NCBI GenBank assembly: GCA_009776695.1 | Contig: WRNI01000032.1 | Location: 1-12,109, forward strand | DNA: 12,109 nt | Origin: Methanomassiliicoccaceae archaeon | GTDB taxonomy: Archaea; Thermoplasmatota; Thermoplasmata; Methanomassiliicoccales; Methanomethylophilaceae | Direction: 5' to 3' | Shown here: in pieces, positions 5,448 through 12,109 of the stretch | Position numbering within the stretch: the first letter of the stretch is position 1 | How the letters are laid out: each line of letters starts with the position of its first letter | Notes under the pieces: model-generated | Databases searched by the model: none | The model's input: the letters and a program-made list of their open reading frames with translations, nothing else | Told to the model about the DNA's origin: nothing | Program-made: the position numbers and the translations under genes

Positions 5448-5469
5448 ACGACCGCGTTGCTAACAGTCT

Positions 5470-6222
5470 GTGGACATTCCGAAGGACCATCCGAGATACG
5501 ATTCATTGGTGACGAGGGAACGGCTTGCCGAACTCGTTAAAAAAGGGCTGGTGACGCCCACCGGTCTTATCTCTCACGGGAGAGGCGAGGCGTTCGATTA
5601 TCTCATGGGCGAGAGGACAACGGACTCGGCGCTCAGAGCTGAGCGCGCCGCAACAGCGTATCTGCTTGAAGCGAAGAGACCGGTGATATGCGTCAACGGG
5701 AACGCGGCGGCGCTGGACGCGGAACGTCTGATATCGCTGGCCGAGGCCACGGGATCGAAGATGGAAGTTAACATATTCCACAGGACGGAGGAAAGAATGG
5801 CGGCCCTGATCGATTACATGGAGGAGCGCGGCGCGAAGGGCATTCTCGGAAGGAACGCAGATTCAAGGATACTGGGTCTCAGCTCTTACCGCGCGCTGTG
5901 CACCGGCGAGGGGATCTACTCGTCAGATGTGATACTCGTTCCGATAGAGGACGGGGACCGCGCCGAGGCGCTCGTGAGGATGGGGAAGACCGTTCTGGCG
6001 ATAGACCTTAACCCGCTTTCGAGAACATCAAGAACGGCGACGGTATCGATAGCGGACGAGATGTCGAGGGCGCTGGCGAATATGATAACGTTCGCAAACG
6101 AACTTAAGAACAGCGCAGCGGAAAGAAAGAATATCCTGAAGGGATTCTCCAACGCAGATAACAGAAAGGCCGCCGTCGGCCTTATATGCGATCACTTAAG
6201 GGCTGCGGAAGGCGGGCGGTGA
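5470..6222 (+). CDS. 4-phosphopantoate--beta-alanine ligase (archaeal phosphopantothenate synthetase)
   Basis: This 250-residue protein belongs to the archaea-specific COG1701 family. It joins 4-phosphopantoate to beta-alanine with ATP, releasing AMP and pyrophosphate, to make 4-phosphopantothenate for coenzyme A. It replaces bacterial PanC and PanK. Family motifs run through the length: IPKDHPRYDSLVTRE at the start, GLISHGRGEAFDYLMGE (32-48), RPVICVNGNAAAL, EVNIFHRTEER, and near the C terminus VILVPIEDGDRAEALVRMGK and AIDLNPLSRTSRTATV. The frame opens with GTG at 5470, which gives exactly the family's N terminus. It is first in a five-gene run and ends 5 nt before the next start. Confidence 0.93.
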   Translation: MDIPKDHPRYDSLVTRERLAELVKKGLVTPTGLISHGRGEAFDYLMGERTTDSALRAERAATAYLLEAKRPVICVNGNAAALDAERLISLAEATGSKMEVNIFHRTEERMAALIDYMEERGAKGILGRNADSRILGLSSYRALCTGEGIYSSDVILVPIEDGDRAEALVRMGKTVLAIDLNPLSRTSRTATVSIADEMSRALANMITFANELKNSAAERKNILKGFSNADNRKAAVGLICDHLRAAEGGR

Positions 6223-6227
6223 TACGA

Positions 6228-7463
6228 ATGAGCGAAGCGGAAAAGGGAATGAGAAGGCTGGGATGGGCGGGAACGCACATGCCGGTGCTCGGCGAGATAA
6301 GGGAACGTTTCAGGAAGGAGAGACCGCTTAATGGTCTCAGGATAGGCATGGCGCTGCACACCGAGGCGAAGACAGGGATATTAGCAATAGCGCTGGCCGA
6401 GGCAGGCGCCAAGGTGCGGCTGGCAAGCTGCAACCCGCTGTCGACGGACGATTCCGTGGCTCTGGCGCTGAGAGAACGTTACGGACTGGAGGTTTACGCA
6501 AAGAAGGGCGAGACGCAGTCCGAATACTATGAAAATCTGAACAAGGTGCTTGACATATCGCCGGACGTGGTGATAGACGACGGCGCGGACCTCATAGCGA
6601 TGCTCCACACGTCAAGAAAAGATCTTATCGGGAACGTTCGCGGCGCCAACGAGGAGACGACAACGGGCGTCGCCCGTCTCAGGGCGATGGCCGCCGCCAA
6701 TAAGTTAAGATTTCCGGTGATAGCGGTCAACGACGCAAAGATGAAATTCCTTTTCGACAACCGTTACGGTACGGGACAGTCGGTGTTCGACGGATGGATG
6801 AACGCCACCAATCTTCTCGTCGCCGGAAAAAGAATGGTGATCGCAGGGTACGGATGGTGCGGCAAAGGCATCGCGATGAGAGCGAAAGGCCTCGGCGCCA
6901 ACGTCATTGTAACGGAAGTTGATCCGGTAAGGGCGATCGAAGCGCGCCTTGACGGATTTGAGGTCATGAGGATGACCGATGCCGTTCGCGTCGCGGATGC
7001 CGTGATAACGGCAACAGGATGCGCATCGATAATCACGGCCCGCCATCTCGATATGATGAAGGACGGGTGCATACTCGGGAACGCCGGGCATTTTGATAAC
7101 GAGATCGATAAGAAGGCGATGGACTCGATGTCGATAAGCAAGGAACCGGTGCGTGAGTTCGTTGACGGGTATAAGATGAAGGACGGAAGGAAAGTTTACC
7201 TTATAGCGGAAGGCCGTCTGATGAACCTTGCGGCAGGTCAGGGCCATCCGGCGGAGATCATGGACACAAGCTTCGCGACGCAGGCGCTGGCGGCAGAATA
7301 TTTGGCGAAGAATTGGAAAGATATGGAATGCAAGGTCCATCCGGTACCGGATGAGATGGATATTGCGATAGCAAAGATAAAACTGAGGACGATGAACGTT
7401 ACCATCGATGAATTGACGGATGAGCAGATAAGATACATGAGCGGATGGGAGGAAGGCACATAA
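6228..7463 (+). CDS. ahcY: S-adenosylhomocysteine (or S-inosylhomocysteine) hydrolase
   Basis: The 411-residue enzyme splits S-adenosylhomocysteine, the by-product of SAM-dependent methylation, into homocysteine and nucleoside using tightly bound NAD+. Motifs in order: HTEAKT (44-49), NVRGANEETTTGV (136-148), VNDAKMKFLFDNRYGTGQS (167-185, with the active-site Lys, Asp and Asn). Then come the NAD-binding GYGWCGKG (207-214) and GNAGHFDNEID (284-294, catalytic His). The start at 6228 follows GGTGAT, which matches the 16S anti-Shine-Dalgarno end and overlaps the previous stop. In Methanocaldococcus the homologue prefers S-inosylhomocysteine, made by prior deamination; sequence alone does not settle which substrate is used here. 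Its stop overlaps the next start (TAATG). Confidence 0.93.
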   Translation: MSEAEKGMRRLGWAGTHMPVLGEIRERFRKERPLNGLRIGMALHTEAKTGILAIALAEAGAKVRLASCNPLSTDDSVALALRERYGLEVYAKKGETQSEYYENLNKVLDISPDVVIDDGADLIAMLHTSRKDLIGNVRGANEETTTGVARLRAMAAANKLRFPVIAVNDAKMKFLFDNRYGTGQSVFDGWMNATNLLVAGKRMVIAGYGWCGKGIAMRAKGLGANVIVTEVDPVRAIEARLDGFEVMRMTDAVRVADAVITATGCASIITARHLDMMKDGCILGNAGHFDNEIDKKAMDSMSISKEPVREFVDGYKMKDGRKVYLIAEGRLMNLAAGQGHPAEIMDTSFATQALAAEYLAKNWKDMECKVHPVPDEMDIAIAKIKLRTMNVTIDELTDEQIRYMSGWEEGT

Positions 7464-8377
7464 TGCGTCCGTTCCTGTCCGTTTACGGTCATATAACGAT
7501 AGACCAGATAATGTCTGTCGACGAGTTCCCCGGAAATAACGTGTCAATAAATATAACATCAAAGGAAACTCTGCTGGGCGGCACCGGAACGAACATAGCG
7601 GTCATCGCTTCGTCGTTAGGCGTCCCGACGGCGCTTTGCGGCTTCGTCGGAAATGATCTTCCGAAGGAGTTCGGGGAATTCATAACGTCGCGGGGCGTGA
7701 TAACAGACGAGTTCGTAACACAGGACGTTTACGATACGGCGCAGGCGATGATTGTCAACGATGTCAGGAAAGAACAGCGCGTATTCTTTTATCAGGGCCC
7801 TCAGGGTTCCGCCACGTCGCTGAACAATGTTCTTAAGAAAAATGCATCAATGTCCAGGTACGTCCACTTCTCGACGGGAGAACCTGACTATTACCTCAAT
7901 ATAATGTCATCCGTAAAAAGTGACGACAGGAAGATATCCTTCGATCCGGCGCAGGAGATCCACAAAGTGTGGGACAGCGACAGATTTATGCGCGCGCTGA
8001 ACATGTCCGACATATTGTTCTGCAACAGGTACGAGGCGGTATCGGCGCTGAAATATGCGTCCGTACAGTCGTTCTCTGACATAGGCATAATGACAGTGTG
8101 CACCAAAGGACCGGAAGGCAGCGAACTGTACGTTAACGGTAAGATGACGAAGATCCCGGCGGTGACCGCGAAGCGCGTCAAGGACGCGACGGGCGCCGGC
8201 GACGCGTACAGAGCCGGTTTCTATGCAGGCAAGTTCAAAAATTATTCCGATGTTGATTCGCTTATCATAGGTGCCGCAACGGCATCGTTCGTCATCGAGG
8301 AAACGGGCGCGTTATCCAGCGTGCCGTCATGGGACGCGGTGATGGAACGCGCGGACCGTTATCTGGGGAAGTTATAA
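7463..8377 (+). CDS. PfkB-family nucleoside kinase (probable adenosine/inosine kinase)
   Basis: This 304-residue protein is a ribokinase/PfkB-family sugar or nucleoside kinase. The glycine-rich GGTGTN (39-44) near the N terminus and the signature DATGAGDAYRAGF (241-253, catalytic Asp 247 in the GAGD anion hole) are present. CNRYEA at about 187-192 is the typical NxxE region. It begins inside the stop of the hydrolase gene (TAATG), so the two are translationally coupled. That position makes phosphorylation of the nucleoside released by the hydrolase (adenosine to AMP, or inosine to IMP) the most likely role, similar to the broad archaeal nucleoside kinase MJ0406. Substrate is inferred from context; PfkB members also phosphorylate ribose and other sugars. 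Confidence 0.8.
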   Translation: MRPFLSVYGHITIDQIMSVDEFPGNNVSINITSKETLLGGTGTNIAVIASSLGVPTALCGFVGNDLPKEFGEFITSRGVITDEFVTQDVYDTAQAMIVNDVRKEQRVFFYQGPQGSATSLNNVLKKNASMSRYVHFSTGEPDYYLNIMSSVKSDDRKISFDPAQEIHKVWDSDRFMRALNMSDILFCNRYEAVSALKYASVQSFSDIGIMTVCTKGPEGSELYVNGKMTKIPAVTAKRVKDATGAGDAYRAGFYAGKFKNYSDVDSLIIGAATASFVIEETGALSSVPSWDAVMERADRYLGKL

Positions 8378-8907
8378 TGATAATATCGATCACGGGAACG
8401 CCGGGCACGGGAAAGACGGTGATCGCGCACGTGCTGAGGGAAAGGGGCGAGCGCGTGATCGATCTTCATCAGTACATAGAGGAAAAAGGGCTGAAGGAGC
8501 GGTTCGATAAAAAGATGAACACGTACAACGTTGACACGGAAAAACTGAACGCATCGCTGAAAGAGCTGATAACGGACAGCGGGAACATATTCCTCGAAGG
8601 CCACCTGTCCCATTTTCTGGATTGTGATATCATCATCGTTATACGATGCAACCCTTCGGTATTGTACGAAAGGCTCAGGAAAAGGAATTATCCGCCGCAG
8701 AAGATAATTGAGAACGTGCGGGCGGAGGCGCTTGACGTCATACTGTGCGAATCAGCGGATTCCGATGCGCATGTTTTTGAGATAGACAATACATCATGTA
8801 CACCGGAAGAGGCGGCGTCGGCGATAACGGACATTGCCGCGGGCAGAACGCAAGGGCACACGCCGGGAAGCGTCGACTGGTCGGAGGAGATGGAAAAATG
8901 GTGTTAG
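8377..8907 (+). CDS. Fap7/hCINAP-type adenylate kinase
   Basis: The 176-residue P-loop protein has the Walker A motif GTPGTGKT at residues 7-14 and IFLEGHLSHFLDCD in the NMP-binding/Walker B region. It then has RCNPSVLYERLRKRNY, where the lid arginines lie, and a C-terminal GSVDWSEEMEKW, a usual ending of Fap7-like proteins. This family converts AMP plus ATP to two ADP and also acts as an ATPase in the last steps of 40S/30S ribosome maturation with uS11. The start overlaps the previous stop in TAATG and the 3' end overlaps the next gene by 10 nt. Beside a hydrolase and nucleoside kinase, AMP-to-ADP conversion fits the pathway; a ribosome role is equally compatible with the family. Confidence 0.85.
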   Translation: MIISITGTPGTGKTVIAHVLRERGERVIDLHQYIEEKGLKERFDKKMNTYNVDTEKLNASLKELITDSGNIFLEGHLSHFLDCDIIIVIRCNPSVLYERLRKRNYPPQKIIENVRAEALDVILCESADSDAHVFEIDNTSCTPEEAASAITDIAAGRTQGHTPGSVDWSEEMEKWC

Positions 8908-9545
8908 ACGGGCACAGGGCCAAAGCGGACTTTGCGTTGACACCCGTTGCAAAACGGATGATAAATGTCAATCCCAACACAATATCGTGGATAGGTCTGA
9001 TACTCGCATTCCTGGCCGGTCTTCTGTTATATCTTTCCGGAACAAAGGATGAATGGCAATGGATGCTGATCGCCGGCGCGATCGTGGTCATCGTTTCCGG
9101 GTACTTCGACGCGCTTGACGGCAAAGTTGCAAAACTTGCGGGAAAGGCATCAAAGAAAGGAGATTTTCTGGATCATGTATTTGACCGCTACGCAGACGTG
9201 TTCATGATAGGCGGCGTCGCGGTGAGCGCATGGTGCAACCCGTACATCGGAATGCTGGCGCTCGTTGGTGTTCTTTTAACGTCATACATGGGGACGCAGG
9301 CGCAGGCGGTCGGTGCCCCGAGGCTGTACGCAGGTCTTTTGGGGAGAGCTGATCGTGTCGTTCTGAGCACTTTGTTCCCGATAATTCAGTTCATTGCGCT
9401 GTGTTTCGGTGACGGAACGATAGACATCTTCGGTTATATCACGATAACATGGCTGGAGATAATGATGCTGTGGTTCGCGATCGTCGGTAACGCCACCGCT
9501 GTGCAGAGAGCGATAGTGACGTGGAGGAACATGTCCAAAGAATGA
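8898..9545 (+). CDS. CDP-alcohol phosphatidyltransferase, probable archaetidylinositol-phosphate synthase
   Basis: This 215-residue membrane protein has the CDP-alcohol phosphatidyltransferase motif at residues 71-96: D71, D74, G75, A78, G88, D92 and D96, the aspartates binding metal and the CDP-linked substrate. K79 stands where the family usually has Arg. Hydrophobic segments occur at about 30-47, 56-70, 102-118, 120-132 and through the C-terminal third. Such enzymes join CDP-archaeol to inositol phosphate, glycerol phosphate or serine, releasing CMP, to make archaeal polar lipids. The inositol-phosphate assignment is a best guess. A GGAGGAG ribosome binding site inside the previous gene precedes the ATG. 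It ends the five-gene run, its stop abutting that of priL. Confidence 0.82.
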   Translation: MVLDGHRAKADFALTPVAKRMINVNPNTISWIGLILAFLAGLLLYLSGTKDEWQWMLIAGAIVVIVSGYFDALDGKVAKLAGKASKKGDFLDHVFDRYADVFMIGGVAVSAWCNPYIGMLALVGVLLTSYMGTQAQAVGAPRLYAGLLGRADRVVLSTLFPIIQFIALCFGDGTIDIFGYITITWLEIMMLWFAIVGNATAVQRAIVTWRNMSKE

Positions 9546-10643
9546 TCATCCTTTGTCCGGATGGTCTTTCGCCGCCGCACCGTCATTATTCTCTGATCCG
9601 TCATCACTCACCGGGAGCGCGTCACCACGTCCCTTTCTCGTCTTTATGCGGTAATATATGAGCGGGTGAACAACTTTCTCATTATCGCAAAGGCCGTCCG
9701 GCTCGAAGCATATGCCGTAGCTCTTCATCGTCGAGCATTCCGGCGGGGTGTACTCGGTGCCGCTCCCCTCGCCGGTTATATGTTTAACTTGATATATCGT
9801 CTTGGACTCGTCGAAGTCCGGGGACTTCGAGAACAACGCCATTATCTGCTCCGAGTCCATTCCCAGCGCGTGAAGGAACGATACTAACGCAAATCTTCCG
9901 CTGTGCGGTAAATTTAAACCGTTCTGTGTTCCCGCGAGCAGTGCGCGCATGCACGGCGGGAACTCTTCGACGGATACGTTACCGTCAACGCCGTCGCCGT
10001 ACCTGCTCTTCATCTCGTTCAGCGCTATCTCGACGTGCTTGACATCCTTCGATACCATCGCTCTTATATCCTTCGGAACTTCAAGCGGCAATTCCGATTC
10101 TATCTTGTCCTGCAGCGCATTCTGGAGGGCGCGGCAGAACTTATCGTTGGGAAGGAACACGTTGCCGCCGAACAGTTCGGAGTTCACAAGCTTCCATTCC
10201 ATGCTTTTTATTCTTGACGAAAGCCTCAGATAATCGGTGAAGTGCATCATCAGCATATCGTTCCTGGCGACGGCGTCAACTTTCAGTTCCTTGGCTATCG
10301 ATATCACGGCGTCCGCGCGCTCCTCGCCGAGGAGCCTGTTCATTCTTACCGCTTCGGCCAAAGCGTATCGTTTCGTAAGGAAGCGGTCGTTCACACATGA
10401 GACGAGTACCCTTGCGTACGGGTATGACATAACTTCCATCAACCGTTCGTACTCGAAGCTCGCAAGCGGAACATATGACACTTCCGATTTACGTATCGAC
10501 TCCAGCACACGGTCCAGACCTCTCCTGCGGGCGTCCGCGTAGGATGGCGACATCATTAACGAGACGATGTCGGCGGAGTGCGATTCGGCGAATGCCGACG
10601 ACTCCTCGAGGAAAGGATATCTCGCTGCGCGCAGGGTGTCCAT
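9546..10643 (-). CDS. priL: DNA primase large subunit PriL
   Basis: The 365-residue protein is the large subunit of the archaeal/eukaryotic primase, partner of catalytic PriS in making RNA/DNA primers for replication. The N terminus has the family's RYPFLEESSAF. The C-terminal domain carries four spaced cysteines that bind a [4Fe-4S] cluster: C231 (PPCMRALL), C303 (PPEC), C312 (YGIC) and C319 (DGLC). LPHSGRFALVSFLHALGM (245-262) is also characteristic. The last 30 residues are polar and acidic and look disordered. A TTG at 10664 would add seven residues, but it falls within the TATA element. The ATG at 10643 lies about 25 nt downstream of the box centre, giving a leaderless mRNA, and is preferred. 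priS is not in the window. Confidence 0.94.
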   Translation of the reverse strand: MDTLRAARYPFLEESSAFAESHSADIVSLMMSPSYADARRRGLDRVLESIRKSEVSYVPLASFEYERLMEVMSYPYARVLVSCVNDRFLTKRYALAEAVRMNRLLGEERADAVISIAKELKVDAVARNDMLMMHFTDYLRLSSRIKSMEWKLVNSELFGGNVFLPNDKFCRALQNALQDKIESELPLEVPKDIRAMVSKDVKHVEIALNEMKSRYGDGVDGNVSVEEFPPCMRALLAGTQNGLNLPHSGRFALVSFLHALGMDSEQIMALFSKSPDFDESKTIYQVKHITGEGSGTEYTPPECSTMKSYGICFEPDGLCDNEKVVHPLIYYRIKTRKGRGDALPVSDDGSENNDGAAAKDHPDKG

Positions 10644-10662
10644 GGCATCTTGAACGGAAAGC

Positions 10663-10672
10663 AATATTATAA
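10663..10672 (-). promoter_or_regulatory. TATA box of priL
   Basis: The minus strand reads TTATAATATT, centred about 25 nt upstream of the ATG at 10643. This is the spacing expected for a leaderless archaeal transcript and is the main reason for choosing that start. Confidence 0.5.
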
Positions 10673-10688
10673 CTCATTCGGGCGCGCA

Positions 10689-10701
10689 GGGACGGCGTCC
10701 C
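10689..10701 (-). other. Small perfect hairpin between the radical SAM gene and priL
   Basis: GGGAC and GTCCC form a 5-bp stem with a 3-base loop about 43 nt after the radical SAM stop codon. There is no U tract beside it, so a terminator role is doubtful. The rest of the roughly 70-bp gap shows only the priL TATA box. Confidence 0.2.
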
Positions 10702-10743
10702 GTGCGGCATATCCGGCATAAAGTTCATGCTGACCCCATATTT

Positions 10744-12109
10744 TCATCGGTATGCGACGATATCCGTCAAATAACCGGCGACGTCCGCATCGCCGACGGC
10801 CGCAGCCAATTCGCCGGCGTTCTTTATCGGTCTCGCAAGCATTATCCTTGCGGCCCTCTTCTTTCCGATCCCGGGCAGCGATGATATCGCCGCCATACCG
10901 GCGGTGTTGATCGGGAACGGATATTCAATACCGGTTATCGACCTGTATCCGTGGTCCGTCACGACAATATCGCAGAACCGTTCCGTCCCGGTCCTGTACG
11001 GGACGCCGATCAGTAACGGATACGATCCGATCTGTCTCCCGAACGTGATGCCGCCGTCGTTCAGCTCCAGATAAACGTTTTTGAGCACCGTCCCGGCGGG
11101 GACGATGCGCCTCAGCATTACCGAATCGATGTTCTCGCGTATCTTCTGCTTGTACCTTATGAACCTGCCGTGCTCGACCTTTGTTTTAAATTCCCTTCTC
11201 ACAGGGAGCACCTGCCGGATGTTGATCCTTCTGACCATCAATCCTTCGGCGGTCAGTCTTTCCAGGAATTTGTAATTCGCTTCGTACGTATACGGCGTCT
11301 CGCCGTCAAGCCCCGAAATGAAATTAAGGCCGGGGAGCAGTTTCGGCATCCCGTTGTCACCGCGTTCAGATCCGATCTGATTTATCATACGTACTGCGTC
11401 GGTCACCTGATCGGGCGTTGAATTAAGATTGTTCATCCTTATCACGTCGGGATCGGCGCTCTCCATCCCCAATGCGAGAACGTTGCCCGGTGTGCAGCAT
11501 TCCGTTAGCGTTCTCAGTATTGACGACGATTCGTCCGGGTATTCCGATATCACGGCGGGGTTCGCATTATCTACATGCAGCACGTCAAAATTCATTTCGC
11601 GAAGCGATGAGAACAATTCGTTCACAATATCCGGCTCAGGTTTAGGTATTCCTAAATATTCTTTGGAACCGTATGATATTATGCACGTCTGGCCGCCTAT
11701 GCGTATGTTGCGGACGCCCGATTCCTTTAATCGTGCAACTTCGTCCGATATGTCGGAGGGAGAGCGCATCAACGGTTCTCCTTTCAGCGGTTCGACGCAG
11801 TACGAGCATCCGCCGCTCATGAACCGGTGGCATCCGCGGTATGTCTCAACTTCGGCAATAAGCGGCTGCGGGTGGTCCTGATGATCTTTCACAATATCGG
11901 CGCCAAGTAACATCCACCGGTTCCATTCGTCCAGCGTCCTCAGACGTTCGTCAACCTCTTTTCCGGTAAGGCCGTCATAGAGCGACGCCGCAAGATCCGT
12001 TCTTATACGAAAATCAAAGCCCTCGGCGGCATCCGATGATGCGGCCGATCCGCCGATCATCTTCCAGCCGCTCAGTTTAGGAAGGATATTTTTTATTTCA
12101 TTGACGGAC
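10744..12109 (-). CDS. Radical SAM protein with C-terminal helix-hairpin-helix (COG1031-like), 5' end outside window
   Basis: The frame is open to the right edge (455 visible codons), so the gene continues beyond the window; the ATG at 12060 is internal. The segment WKMIGGSAASSD near the visible start resembles the GGP-type loop of a Rossmann-like N-terminal domain that precedes the radical SAM barrel in this family. The cluster motif is YRGCHRFMSGGCSYC, with a CX7CX2C spacing rather than the common CX3CX2C, which I recall as normal for COG1031. Further motifs are IRIGGQTCI, LHVDNANP, GMESADPDV and NFISGLDGET. The C terminus ends in a helix-hairpin-helix, LPGIGKKRAARI, which suggests nucleic-acid binding. 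The family is common in methanogens and other archaea but its reaction is unknown to me; RNA modification is a guess. Confidence 0.85.
   Translation of the reverse strand, partial: SVNEIKNILPKLSGWKMIGGSAASSDAAEGFDFRIRTDLAASLYDGLTGKEVDERLRTLDEWNRWMLLGADIVKDHQDHPQPLIAEVETYRGCHRFMSGGCSYCVEPLKGEPLMRSPSDISDEVARLKESGVRNIRIGGQTCIISYGSKEYLGIPKPEPDIVNELFSSLREMNFDVLHVDNANPAVISEYPDESSSILRTLTECCTPGNVLALGMESADPDVIRMNNLNSTPDQVTDAVRMINQIGSERGDNGMPKLLPGLNFISGLDGETPYTYEANYKFLERLTAEGLMVRRINIRQVLPVRREFKTKVEHGRFIRYKQKIRENIDSVMLRRIVPAGTVLKNVYLELNDGGITFGRQIGSYPLLIGVPYRTGTERFCDIVVTDHGYRSITGIEYPFPINTAGMAAISSLPGIGKKRAARIMLARPIKNAGELAAAVGDADVAGYLTDIVAYR

Noticed and set aside
5357..5506. Fifty-codon N-terminal extension of the TrmJ-like protein
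   Set aside because: It lacks family similarity and covers the divergent promoter region and the start of the neighbouring gene; MGSVRIVLVRP is the usual start.
6705..7562. 285-codon minus-strand open frame opposite the SAH hydrolase gene
   Set aside because: It lies wholly over confidently identified genes (hydrolase, kinase start) and its product is a His/Arg-rich shadow without family features.
12058..12060. ATG as the true start of the radical SAM protein
   Set aside because: The frame stays open through the right edge with protein-like sequence ahead of the ATG, and the family has a longer N-terminal domain.

Overview
The window is archaeal chromosomal DNA of roughly even GC content, gene-dense on both strands. 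The evidence is an archaeal secE-spt5-rpl11-rpl1 run, the archaeal primase large subunit with its four Fe-S cysteines, the archaea-specific 4-phosphopantoate--beta-alanine ligase, a CdrS-like regulator next to an FtsZ-family gene, and TATA boxes about 22-31 nt ahead of many starts. The gene content and protein styles suggest a euryarchaeon, most likely Thermoplasmatota (a Methanomassiliicoccales-type methanogen). That placement is an impression, not a computed result.

Left part (1-1955). On the minus strand lie secE, spt5 (with an unusual extra N-terminal domain) and rpl11, packed as one operon, then a terminator-like hairpin. A separate promoter follows for rpl1, of which only the first 29 codons are in the window. 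The rpl1 leader folds into a two-helix structure resembling a ribosomal protein L1 binding site and runs into the Shine-Dalgarno sequence. The secE leader also contains two abutting hairpins and a 9-nt direct repeat.

Middle-left (1956-5356). A dolichol-phosphate-mannose-synthase-like glycosyltransferase (+) abuts a two-cluster ferredoxin-type protein (-). Then comes a two-gene plus-strand operon: a protein with two ribbon-helix-helix domains, and a divergent FtsZ-family GTPase that seems to lack the catalytic T7 loop. FtsZ overlaps by 23 bp, tail to tail, with a TrmJ-type tRNA 2'-O-methyltransferase (-).

Middle-right (5470-9545). Five plus-strand genes, touching or overlapping, form one likely operon: 4-phosphopantoate--beta-alanine ligase (CoA synthesis), S-adenosyl/S-inosyl-homocysteine hydrolase, a PfkB nucleoside kinase, a Fap7-type adenylate kinase and a CDP-alcohol phosphatidyltransferase. 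The three central genes read as a route from S-adenosylhomocysteine to nucleoside, to NMP, to NDP. The two flanking enzymes also release a nucleoside monophosphate.

Right part (9546-12109). On the minus strand are DNA primase large subunit (priL), whose stop codon abuts that of the phosphatidyltransferase, and a COG1031-like radical SAM protein with a C-terminal helix-hairpin-helix. The radical SAM gene runs off the right edge. I saw no rRNA, tRNA, CRISPR array or mobile element. The most notable items are the rpl1 leader structure, the Spt5 N-terminal extension, the RHH/FtsZ-like pair, and the nucleotide-salvage operon.
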